Below, one piece after another: positions 44,753 through 57,500 of a DNA stretch of 64,000 nt. The number at the start of each line of letters is the position of its first letter. The stretch's first letter is position 1. The stretch comes from Trichoplax sp. H2 (taxonomy: Eukaryota > Placozoa > Uniplacotomia > Trichoplacea). The translations under genes were made by a program, and so were the position numbers. The notes under the pieces are model-generated. The model had not been told where the DNA came from. It searched no databases and saw only the letters and a program-made list of their open reading frames with translations. The stretch lies in NCBI GenBank assembly GCA_003344405.1, contig NOWV01000020.1, positions 186,001 to 250,000 of the forward strand, written 5' to 3'.

Positions 44753-46407
44753 AAATATCAGCTGGCAATATATCTGTTTATTGTCTTCTATTTTAGGATC
44801 ACGAACATTATAGGATAAGATATATTAAGCACGTACTTGTTAAATACTTATTCTCTGATCACACATCATTGACATCTGTATTAAAATACTAAAATAACTC
44901 GTTGGTTTAATTTTTAACCTTTATCAAAATGAATCAAGGCTGGTTACAATGATTTTACTCGGTAAAACTGTGCAGTATTTTTGTATTCAATACACTAGGA
45001 TGCACGTACTATCTACTTTAAATTACACCACGCGCCATTCGAATGACGACTTTATTTAAGATGATATTGCTATAAATGCAGCATGATTATAGATATGTAT
45101 ATGGAATTGTTTTTTAGTTGCTCGAGATAGTTACTAACTCATTACTAAGTTGTCTTCGCGGTCAACGCTCCTTATTTCTGATATAATGAACCAATTTATT
45201 ATTTGCTGCTATCAAAGTAATCTTAATAAATACTAGTATACACGATCTATGTACTCGTAGTTGATGTCGTGACTTAATCATAATAAGTGCTGCAAAATGA
45301 AAATTTTTTATACATCCAAATTTAAATACTAACTGATTATTATTGATCAATTAGAGCATGAAAAAAGATGCACGTACTATCTACTTTAAATTACACCACG
45401 CGCCATTCGAATGACGACTTTATTTAAGATGATATTGCTATAAATGCAGTACGATTATAGATTTGTATATGGAATTGATTTTTTAATTGCTCGAGATATG
45501 AATAAGCAATGACAGGGTAGAATTACAGCTACAGCGATAATCTTACAACTACCGTGAAATACTAAAAATAATGCTAACTTTTTTCGTAATTATCAGGTAC
45601 CATGTTATAAAATGGCCAATAATTACTTTAACAATCTATATATTGTATTATCTAACTTACACATATAATTATCAAATTTCTCAATTGATATACACAAAAA
45701 ATTAATACTCTATAGCTGACAATATAGCAATAGTATGTATGACAAGCACCTCGCGCATGATACATATATCCTATTGCGATCTGGCTTCAATTCTATATCG
45801 CCTAGCGAGATCGTTTAGTTCGTAGGAAATACTAGAACTATAGTTATACAGCCACATTACTGCTACACACATACGCGTTTAATGGCATTCTTATTATAAT
45901 ATAGATTCTACATCTTTGCAAAAAAACCTCCTTATATTAATGCTTGGCGCATCACCAGTCATTTCATAAGCTGATGTAAACTGCAATTGCCGTAGATATT
46001 CGGATGATTCAATAAAAATTTGTCAGTGTAGTTATGATAAGGATTTATGCGAATATACTATAAATCATGAGAGTTTATCTGTGATGAATCATAGAAAGCG
46101 GGTCCTCATGAAGTACGTGTATAATAGTATACAGAATCTTACAGCAAAATCATCATAATCACATTAGCATATTACATTAGCAATATATCGTATAAATTAG
46201 GATAATATGAAATTGATACAATTAGTCAAGATATTAAATATTATAATACGCGTACATGATTTTTGAAGCTACGCAAATGGTTACTGTATGTAGTATATCG
46301 TGTTTTCTATATTGTAATAAATACTGTATCCAATCAAGAAATTATATGCATAGGGCGTTAGTGAGTCAAGATTACTGGCCAATATTACTAGATATACGCA
46401 CAGTAGG
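44753..46407. other. Convergent intergenic region, IPK to ATXN3
   Basis: About 1.65 kb between two 3' ends. The main feature is a pair of direct repeats of about 131 bp (44999-45129 and 45367-45498). The frames at 45162-45350 and 46256-46498 are shadows or noise. No gene is supported. Confidence 0.6.
44999..45498. repeat. Pair of direct repeats, about 131 bp each
   Basis: Copies at 44999-45129 and 45367-45498, separated by 237 bp of unique sequence, both run from GATGCACGTACTATCTACTT to GTTGCTCGAGATA or ATTGCTCGAGATA. Only a handful of bases differ, so the duplication is recent. Confidence 0.92.
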
Positions 46408-49400
46408 TTATTGTGAGTTATCAGTTTGTAAAGATATTCTAATCGCTTCCTGTAGCATCTCTTCATTTATTATGTCTGCATCTATTAAATTGCAATAGTA
46501 TATCTTTAACTCATGAAACGCACAATCTTAAAGCAGATAACGAATTAATACAAATATATTTTCGAGAACGTATACCATACCAGTGGTTTTCGTTGCATTA
46601 GCTAAACTACTAGGATTTTCTAGTTCTATGTCAGAATTTCCTTTCCTATTAATAAAAGGTTGCGAACCGGTCGGTAAATCCTGTTATTGCGCATAAGCAT
46701 ATACAAAGAAGAGAAAAAAATCTCTTAATCAATAAGGAAATAAAATTTTTGAAACTGACCGATCAAAATAAAGTTTCCTTTTTTCACGAATTTCATCTAA
46801 ATTAATTGGGACATCGGGATGCTCCTTGCTGCATTCGACTGTAATGACACGGTTGAAATAGACATATTAAATACTTCTACTTTCATTGCCCTAAATGTTG
46901 TAATGGTTACTAAACCTGTATGTACAAAAAAAAATCTACTGTAATTAACCCTAGATAACAAAAAACTATAATAATTTATACCCATCTAGGAATGATTTCG
47001 TTACAAGCAAGACATTAAGGTGTAAACAGAGCACACTTATAAATAAAAATAAGTCCTAACTTCTGAATAAAATTCTTACCATTCTCATTCATTTTGTCAG
47101 CAGCGGCTAAAGCAGCTTGTAGTGATTTCTTTTCTACAAATTGGTGAGATACCTTATTGGAAATATGTCCTGACTGTGTCTGCTCTGATCTGTAGCTTTT
47201 CCGTACAATGGGATTATCGCCTATAACTTGGTCGGCCATACACTTCGGTAACTCACCAACAACAACAAATATTGAGTAACCTATTTATGAAAATGCAGGG
47301 GCACAAAGATATATTATATGAAGTAGCTGTCATTAGCAAGCAACGTACATTATACACCATGATCGTAAAAGATATCAAATTTCATATTATACTTGATTAT
47401 CACCTTCTTGCTCAAGTTGTGCCAGATATATACTAAGATACGTATCAGTAATAAGCTCAGGCTCACTCTTAATAGAATTTAAATTGAACCACTGCTAACA
47501 ATTCGATAGAAAGACAAATGAGTTGAATTACTAAATGTAATCAAGCGTAACAGTTCTTTAATTTACTTATGATTATAGGTAGTATCAATGAAATCCAAGT
47601 TACAGTTAAGGTAGATCAGTTAATTACTGTTAAATTTTTTATCTGTAATTTTATACTGCACCTGTTTACCAAATTTTCTAATAGTAAACCAATGCTGTTG
47701 CAAGTTACATATAAAAGCATTTTGAGATCTAAAAGGTAACCAACATAAGTAATCGATTAATACTGTATCATTAAAATGTTATATTATTCGTATTCGCTAA
47801 AAAATCTTTTAGTTCGGTTATACTACATCATTTGCTACATTCTCACTGAGGGTGTAATTTAGCTTCTCGAGCTTGCGGATTCGAAATACGAGTTAAATCT
47901 AAGTTCCATATTTTCAGTGCAGTTTGTAAAACTTGAATAGAAAAGAAACCGCTATCGTCCATATTTTGAGAAGGTTGCTAGAAATATAGTTTTACAAGAA
48001 TGAAGCGTTTATAAATCATCAACTGTAATTAATATATCGTATTTACATTGATAAAATGTCCTAGTTCAATTTTGTATATCTAACTACATTCATCTACACA
48101 CGTAGCCAAATACATACTGCACATCAATCCAAACTACAGTAATATGAAAATTGATTTTAAAAAAGTTACAGTTTTCTTGTCTCCTAGATAGTGCAAACAA
48201 TATTCTACCATATTTTTTCTACGCGAATACCAGGTACATTGAGTAAATCTAAATTACTTTACATCGACGACCTTATTGTTATTTCAGAAAAATGCTTTTT
48301 TGTTTATTCTTGGAATGATAAAATATCAACGCAAGTATTTGTTACTGTATGTCCTTCATGCGATACTGGATATTTGATTTTAATTTGTACAGTATCAATA
48401 ACATAACATATACTATTGCAGTATTGTAGCTCTAGCGTACGATTACATATACAACTACAACATACCTGCAGATATCTTAGGTATTCAGTCGATTGAGGGT
48501 CTCCTTCCGCCATCCTCGAACGTTCTTCTTCATCTAACTGACGAGCTATATCAGCTAAATCGACAGCAGTAAAGTAGCTTCCTTTGTAATAACGTAATAG
48601 TTTATGCGGATTAATTTGTAGCCTCATCAAATTGAAAACAGTACTATTATAATTATAGCTATAAGCATCAGTACCTTGTAATAAAGAATTAAGACAGTGT
48701 TGTGCACACAAGGAACCTTCTTGCTGCAAAAACATACACAGGCATAGAGTGTTAAAGGGTTAAGCAATATAATCATGGCAACATCACGTAGCTTAATTAA
48801 AATCATGATGTGTAAAGTCAGTAAATAAAACGCATAGTCAGTATTCAATTACGAAAGAAGTCAGGATGCTAATTATGAAAGATATCTCCAATCTGGTCTG
48901 TACTATCAATTAAGGGTGTACGAGAACTCCGATTGTCTCACTTTGGGTATTTCAAGGCATTTTATATTTCTATTACGGCTTTCTAGAAACGTCCTCCTAC
49001 AACGTATGGACGTACCTGTAAACTGATTATACTCTACTTGCTACGGATATCGCAAGAAGGCATGTATTAGGAAAATTTACGAGTAGAGTGCCGCCAGAAT
49101 AATGATTGGCCTCGTATACGCAGTACCAATTCAATGACTGTAATGGCTGTGTTAATTAATTAATTATAGCTATATTCTGTCGCTTAATAATATACATCAA
49201 TAATTCGCATACAAAATAAGATACCCTGTCATACGAATATGTGTATAGTCAACTTTTACATACGAACAATAAATCTATCGATAACCACACTATTTTACAA
49301 CATTTTGGTCCTTTGCTACCCAGAATGAGCTAATTGCTACTAGGAGCTACTAAATTTAGTAGTCCTTGTTCGTATGCACATAAGATTACACCAATGTAAA

Positions 49401-50200
49401 CATATTGGAATATTCAAAGATAATATGGCAGAGATCACATCAAGGTCTAGCCTCGATTATATAGTTATGATCTGTTGTACTACGCTGTCTACTTGACTGT
49501 ATGTAATTAGAATCAAATCAAAAGGCTTGAAAGTTTCTATAATTATAATAAACCAATGTCTTTCGCGGGCTATTTGCAATTTGTACTTTATTATTAAGTA
49601 TAGTTACAATCGCTTACTAGATCGAGCTTAGTCGAGCTGCAAGGAATGTCTGATAGGTGTATGAAGCAATGTTTGTAAACTGTATGGGAGCAAGACTATA
49701 AGCAGAATGCTGTACAGTACAATGAATAAGTATGATGCATACTAAATCGCCTTACAGTTGCGTATAACTGATTATGTCTTGACAAAAATGAAAATATTAT
49801 CTCTTCTCAAAACTCATGTCTCAACAGCGTGTAAATCCATTTCAAATAAGAATGATAGAGTCAATTCATTGAACAGCGGCAATGATGGTACCAAGATCAA
49901 TAATTACGATTTATAACAGCACTATAAGGTGTACACACTTATCCATATAGAGTACAGTATAATAGAATATAAAACCTTGTTGATGTCCTATTGGCTAAGA
50001 AATTGTTCAAAGTGTAAATAAGAAGTAGAAAATTATCTTTTATGCATGTTTGTTATCGCTGTTGTTTTGCAAATCATTTTCTCTATTCAAGATAGGCTAA
50101 CTTTACTTTGTAGATAGTAGCTAGCTAGTTTGTTGACTACTGCCATTTGCAAATTTGCTAGTACCAGGCAATTTACCTTTTCATGGAATATAGTATCCAT
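46408..50200 (-). CDS. ATXN3: Ataxin-3, Josephin deubiquitinase
   Basis: Cysteine protease that trims ubiquitin chains and works with p97/VCP in protein quality control and ER-associated degradation. Exons on the minus strand: 50177-50200, 48675-48723, 48466-48581, 47847-47977, 47662-47728, 47404-47491, 47080-47280, 46756-46838, 46581-46680 and 46408-46481, about 310 residues, all in phase. The 24-nt first exon encodes exactly MDTIFHEK and joins to QEGSLCAQHCLNSLLQ, which holds the catalytic cysteine. The catalytic His and Asn are in QQHWFTIRKFGKQ and WFNLNS. QLDEEERSRMAEG and NMDDSGFFSIQVL are family signatures. After the Josephin domain come EIREKRKLYFDR and a C-terminal ubiquitin-interacting motif (EEMLQEAIRISLQ). 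There is no polyglutamine tract. Exon 8 may use an alternative donor four nt earlier. Confidence 0.94.
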
Positions 50201-51597
50201 CGTGTTGCAAATGGAATCAAAGTGGATGGCCCGATATAGAGATCGAAAGTAAAGTTATTTCAATTTTTTACGATGGAATGATCTCAGCTTCTGACGTACT
50301 CATCAGTTACTGTCTAAAGCTTAGCATCATCATCATTCATCATGACATACGGACATTGGACAGTATGACCGTGCAGTGGCCCACATTAGCATAAAGGATA
50401 TCACTACCATAGACAATAAGTAAAGACAGCTAATATCAAAAGCTACTCAAAGAAGTTCCCCGATAGCATAAACTACTATAAATTAAATCTTCTCCAAATT
50501 TGTAGTAGTTGATGCCAATACGAAACAAAATCAGCACCAAGTATGACATGATTTTCTGTCAATGGTATAGTACTGATTTCAGCCGATTCGTAAGGGGATA
50601 TCGAGCAGAAGTTCTGCACCGCTAATGGCAACGGCTACGCAACTGCCCTACTACCCTACAGAACCGTTATGGTCAGGTCGACTAGTCGAAAGCGACTCTC
50701 TGGTGACTTGGTGCTTCCACTGGTTACTGGTTACTGTCACTTTTGCAACTTAGAGTTGAGTAAATTCATTCATTATTATACCGTCAGTGGTTGTCAGCCA
50801 GTGCTCTTACTGACTTGAAGATGAGAGTAGTGATGATTGAAATAAGTGGTAATCAGGCCGCTGCAGATTGGAGATCAATGTTGGGTGATTCGGTAAAATA
50901 AGTTGGGTAAAACGTACTGTCGTCAGTTTCATCTTATGATCAAAGTACTTTATACTGTCCAATCGTGGGCAAATGTTCAATTGGACAAGGTTTTTTTCTT
51001 TCTAAAGAGAATTTCACTTCTTTCTAATAATAATAATTAATCAAAGAAATGGGTAGAAAAACTTGATGAAAATTAGCTAATACTGTCGTTAATATGACTA
51101 GTATGAGTCTACAGTACCGACAAGAGTTCAACAACAAACATGGCAATCAATGCTCTACAGTATTTGTACTGTAGTCCACAGTATATATCACGCCAAAGAA
51201 AGTACTGTACACTGTACACACCGAGAGTGAACGAAGGTACTATACTGTACTAGTCCGTGCCGGACCGGTATCGTACTGGCATAGACCGTACCGTACCGTA
51301 TGATACCGGTATCCGCCTCTCTTTTACAGCGATGAAAACGAAAGTCAATCTCAAAGAATGGATACGTACAGTAATAGACACGATCCCATGTTTCGAACAC
51401 TACCTTAACTCGGTGTACCAGTACCGTGGCTGACATAATGCGACTACTCACTGTAGAAAAGTCATACCGACCAGTCAGACGGTGGTCAAAACCGAGGCAA
51501 AACTCCTTCATTGAACATTTCACTGTCCATTTCTTAGCCACAAAGTGAATTTTCACTGGTGCAATTTATCCCATGCCTAGGACTACGATAGCAAAAA
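50201..51597. promoter_or_regulatory. Divergent promoter region between ATXN3 and MARCHF6
   Basis: About 1.4 kb between the start codons of two ER quality-control genes. It includes TACAGTA-type motifs, a CCGTACCGTACCGTA run (about 51287-51300) and a perfect 12-bp palindrome, GATACCGGTATC, at 51302-51313. A 122-codon minus-strand frame (51188-51556) crosses these repeats and is not thought to be a gene. Confidence 0.45.
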
Positions 51598-54500
51598 ATG
51601 GAGATTGAAGGTAAAAAAATAGCATTTATCCACTATGATAGGAGTAAGGTATGACTTGAAGGCAAGAGAGACGAGTCCAATAAGTGTTATAGTGTGCTTT
51701 CCTGCTTTGGTAGTAAATTGTTCAGTAGCCTACGATAGCGTACAGTAGACCGCGAAGCTTTCACTGACTGATGACACCAATTTCCATCAACGATGGCTCA
51801 GTGATCCATATCCAAATATATCCCATACTTTGCTATCACTGTATTCAACTCTCTCTACTTATTTGGAATGCAATATCAATGGAATTGGCTAGTAGAACAC
51901 GCTTAATGATCAATCATTCAATACAACGAATTCAAAAAAATCCACTTTTACACTCGTTGTATACTTTTCTCCACATCCTCTTACCGGACTGTGTCCAACC
52001 ATAAATGGAAAAGGGTATTTTCAACGTATCTATAGCCAAGAGGTCATCCATCAACACATAACTATATCGTATACTCGTATATCTACGCAACGCTATTAAA
52101 TTGTCGACATTCATATTCGATAGAATAATATTAATAATAGCTGCTACAAGAAGTGATCAGTTTGTCCTACAGTATAGCACTGTAAATACGCTATATCTTC
52201 AATTATGCAGTACCTCCTTCAAAAAAAAAAAAATAATAAATAATAGACACTTGACGTACTGCACACCTCTTGAAAGATGTGTAAAACCATAACACAAAAG
52301 ACGACATAAAAAGCCCTTACTCAAGGCATCTATGCTACAGTAGATTTTGCCATTATATCATATCTTGACAAAATAGACTCCCATCCAACTGTAACCTAGA
52401 AAACATACTCTCTCTTCTTTATTGCAATTTTAAACTTGCTTTCAAGGTCAATCTATCTGCGAATGAATTAATTATCCACTAAATTGTTTCTCTTTCTGAT
52501 ACTCTCTTAAGAAAATGATCAAATTTGTCGGGTCTGTCGCCTTGAAGGATCGACCGATAAACCGCTATACTTCCCTTGCCATTGTACTGGCAGCATTAAA
52601 TATATCCATGAAGCGTGGTAAGTGACATTTTATGGTCTATGTGATAGCCTAGTCGTAGACTTAGCCGAAGTTGTAGCATACTGTAAACATCCTGAACAAT
52701 TGAATGCATATCCCATGCTGAAGGACTTGCTATTTGAACTAACCTTCGTTGATACTATACATTGCAGGCTATCTTACTGTATGCAATTGCTAACTTTTAA
52801 TTAGCAAACACACTACTGTATTTGCTATTCGATATTCATTATATTCAACTATTGTTATTATTCTAACAACTGCACTAGTTTACGACTAATAAACGCTACT
52901 AAGATGTGATTACTACATTAATGGCAATATAATATAACTATTATGATTTACTGACGGGCTTTTCTAAAAAAAATAGCCTAGTCCCCTAAAATAAGATGAC
53001 TTTCAGAGAAATTCAGATGTCCACAAATATAGAATCCTTTGCACATCACCAATTTAGTTATAATCTAATTTTCTATTATGGTATTCTGACTAGTTTAACG
53101 ACAATTACAAGTAATAACTTACGCTACCCCACTCGATATACTACAGTAGTAATAATAAGTTCATAATAAGTATACCTGCTTTTCACTACTGAAGTAGTTA
53201 TTGTTAAGAAATACGTATAGACTGATACAATACTTAAATACTGCTCGATGATTCCTATAGGAGTGAAATCTAAAGACCCAGCTATGACCGCATCCTATTT
53301 CTTATTGTGAAAAATTCGCTTAATAATTAATTAATAGTCTAATCAATAGATACGTGCTATACGTATACGCACTCTTTCTGTAACCCAGTACACTATAAGT
53401 TTCCGATGGTTTTCGTATTAAAATACAACTTTATTCGAAGGCAATCATTAATAGTAAACTAAATTTCAGTCACTCACACGCAGGATAATAGCCCATTTCA
53501 GGAATTGATCATAACGTATTGCACTTGCATTTTATTTCTTTATCAATGGATTGGATAATAACTGGATAAAGATAGTATTGAAGCCATATCACGACAAGAC
53601 AATATTTGATGTTATGCGTTCATGTTGTAAATACTCTCCAATATCGACTCAGTGAATACCATGATAGACATTGATTAGCTTACATCGATGCATGCAACGA
53701 TAAGGATATGTGTCTATTATTAAATTACCATTGGCTAATAATGTTGAACAATATTAAATAAATCAATGTAAACAATAAAATTATATTCAACATTTCCCAT
53801 TTCATTGCTACAATTCCCGATTTTGAGAATAAATTATGAATATATATTTAACTGAAATAAGTTAATGCTCTTTTTTTACTTTGTATTTTCTAGTCTTTTG
53901 CAATGGCTAAAACATAGTGGAAAAGAGTAAGTTTAGTACTGTAGTTATGCAAGTATTTGCAAACTTAGAATATTGTCACACATTTAATCAAGCGTTGGAA
54001 TATGGTTAGATATGTGAAATTTAAAACTTGATTTTCCACATTTCTTTCCTTAGCTTTTGTGAACTATGCCGACATAAATTCGCTTTTAAGCCAGGTAAAC
54101 CAAGTATAGAGATGTAATAAATGAGTTTAAATTATAACAAAATCAAGTGATAATGTAACCAAAAAATAATTATTGATCTTATAATGATAATTATAATCCA
54201 AGATTTGTGTATTGTTTCTACGTGATACCAGCGTTAAAGTGACTCGTCCATTATCCTTATACCGTATGCGCGTATACTGTAGACTACAGCCTGTAGTTAG
54301 CGAAACTTAAAGATACAGTGTCAATAATGAAATAAATTTTAGTAAGAATAATGATAATTTGAAAAGTTAGTCAATTCACTTTTAAGTTAATTCATTTTCA
54401 GTGAGGTGATAGTAAGGTAATATCGCTTTAGCAAGCACAAATTCAATTGTATAGGACTTATTTATTGAAAACGTAGGCATTGGCGTATAGTTACTAATGC

Positions 54501-57500
54501 TAGAGTTACTGCAGACTAAATGTAAGATGGTATGTGATTATTTGACTGCTAACTACATAAGTAAAAACTCTATTCATAGAAATCGAGTACAGAGATAGCT
54601 TAAGAATTGATCACTATCCTATAAAACTAAGATATATTTTTACAAAATTCATTATTATTTATCCTGGAATTTCCCTTTTTGTCTAAAATCTAACTTGCTA
54701 TCAAATCATACGTATTACTTCAGTTTATGCAAAGGAAATGCCCTCACATCTACCTATTAGAGAGGTACTCACTGGATTTATGTCAAATGTAATAGTGAGC
54801 ATTAAACGATGGATTCAATATGTCTTGGTTTGCTGTACATGGCTGTGCATTGTTCCAGTTGCCGCATGTGAGTATAGAGCTTTGTGCTTTAAATTATTAT
54901 TTGAATTATATTACTTTCAGTCGTAAACCAAGACCATTTAGGAAGATATCTTCATCATGCACTTCTAGCGTACGACTATAACGTTTAAATTTGATATACT
55001 ACATTAGAAATAGTAGTAACTCATTATCTTTCATTTTATATTTATTAGCCAGTTGTTGATTAATATTCTATATTAACTATAAATTTATAACTAAACAAAA
55101 TTACATGTAACAAGTTTTTTAAATTACTAAAGTGCATTCTATCACCCATTTTAATCTTTTAGGTAGAATTTATAAGTCTGTATTCCGAGAATCGTTATCT
55201 GGTCTAATAGGTTTACCAATTAATATGTTTTCTTTGTAAGTTTATATATTTGAAGCCGTACTCTTCTAGTATAGGCCGGTATTTGATGTCAATGATAGCA
55301 GAAACTGGGTTACGTAAATATACTACTGATACGTTACACCGGGATTCTCGAAGAATACAATTAACCTTTGTCCTAACTACTTCCTTTAGAGAGTGGTCAT
55401 TAAATTAATTACTGATTATTTTGGGGATCTTTCTTAAATCACTTAGAGATAACTTCGCTACCGACTGTGCGCATGGTCTCTTTATTGTTTGCTTAACCGT
55501 TAGCACATTTGTGGGCTTAATCTGGCTTCGAGAACAAATAAATGAATCTCCTCCCCCGTGGCTAGTCGCACTACCGAACGCTAACATTAACAGACAGGTT
55601 TGCTTATCCCTATTTATTTAATATTAATTAATCGAATTTAAGCAGGTTAATGAAAGCATCTATAAACAATTTTTGCAATAATTTCCTCATGATAAAAAGG
55701 AACCCGTAAATGAGGAGCATAGAAATCATGATGTTAACGTAGACAATGCTGGTGGTGATGTTGGCGAAGCTAACAATACAGAAGATAACCAAATCCCTGC
55801 CCCACCTGTTAATCAACAAGGTAAAAGCTCATTTTACACGATACATTTTCTTATCTGGAAATTAACGTTTGAAATTATAATTCGTGCTAGTAATATCCTA
55901 TTATTGTTAATAAGTATTTAACTCGATGGTAAACGTGATATCAAATGTATAATCATACACTTTGTTAAAAGGAAATAACGTTGGGAATGCTGAAAGAGCT
56001 GATAATGATTCTGAAAACTCTGATCTTGATATGGAATCTTCATCAGATACTGAAGATCAAAGAATTGATCTTCAAAATAATTTCGAAAATCCAGATGTTC
56101 AAGTAAATAGAGCATTACCAAATGTGGCTGCAGTAGATGATTTATTTGGCGAAGGTAGGCACAGTAGTTGAGCACTACAGTATAAACTAATGAACATTTC
56201 TAATTTTGATTCTCTATTATTTTTCCATCTCCATCGCAAAGAAAATAATAATCGGAATTGGCTGGAATTAGAACGAGAAGAATTAACCTGGGATAAGGTA
56301 CCTTTTTTACCATGTTTGTAACTCAAGCATTTAAATTCTACGTAAATCCGCTTACATTAAAAAGTTTTGAATGTTTATTTTTTTAATAATGAAACTAAGT
56401 TCAATAATGATAATTCGTTTATAAAAAGCTCCTTATTCCATCGCTAATTAACGCTAACATTTGTTATTGGAACATATTTAACTGTTTTTTACTTTCTCCA
56501 TTACATTTAAATATGTCATAGATTCTTGGTCTCGATGGATCGTACACTTTTATCGTAAGGATAAGACTGATTGCAATTGAGTTGGTACTTTGTACTTTAT
56601 ATTATGTTAACGTTGATACATTATTACACCAATGAATATAGGAACATGCATTTTGGGTGGTGTCATTAAACTTTCTCTTAATTTTCATTCTTGGTATGCC
56701 TACCCAATTTAAATTGATAATTATTTATTCTCTATTAATAACTTCATGTACATTCTTAAATAGCCTATATACCGTATAAAATTGGATGCCTTGGTCTATA
56801 CTTTCTACCAGTTGAATATTTGGTTAGTCTTCCCTTATGTCTAACTGTCAGATAGCTTTTCTGGTATTATCAATGCAAAGTAACCATCTCAATTCTTTTC
56901 ACAATAGTTCGCTGCAACCAGATTTGGCGGATTTTTAACAATAATTCTTGGCTATGTTACAATTGCTACTTTTTTTAGCCTTCTTTATGTATCATCATTA
57001 CCACAGTTGATTATATATTGTTTGGTTTTATAAACGCTATGTTATCATATATCAAAATTTACAGCAACATGATTATAAATATGATTCTACTAGTTTTGTA
57101 AACATACGTAACATTACTCCAAATTAAACTTCCTTGACATCTGATACTATATATGTCCAAAGATATCGATTGGCGATGTTCAACTGCTATCACGGTAACT
57201 GAATAACGGATAACCTTAATGGATAAAAATTTATTATTTTGGAAATTATATCTTGTTTTATAAATATAACGCTAATCTAAATTATTTGCAATGGATAGGT
57301 GGAAGAGATTCCTTGGTATTACTGTAATAGCTATTAAGGTTTGCGGGAGATAATAGTGTAATTCTTAATGTACAATTACTGTACATAAAATTCGGGTGAA
57401 TTATTTATCACTTATGTAATAATAGCATACTATCTACTGTTGGCGTATAGGTTTCACTCTTGCTCATTGTTGAAGTGGGTATCTTTCCGGTTGTTTGTGG

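Noticed and set aside
48304-48735. 143-codon frame starting MFLQQEGSLC, as the start of ataxin-3
   Set aside because: Its first codons lie in the intron's TTTTTGCAG acceptor, and its tail reads through the GTATGT donor at 48465. The real start is the micro-exon at 50177-50200.
51188-51556. 122-codon minus-strand open frame upstream of MARCHF6
   Set aside because: It runs across TACAGTAC and ACCGTACCGTA repeats, its composition follows those repeats (Tyr, Val, Arg rich), and it shows no domain or splice context.
55628-55699. MARCHF6 exon 8 starting at the AAGCAG/GTTAATG acceptor (about 55646)
   Set aside because: That frame hits TAA at about 55675. The acceptor at 55699 joins in phase and leads into the open acidic segment.
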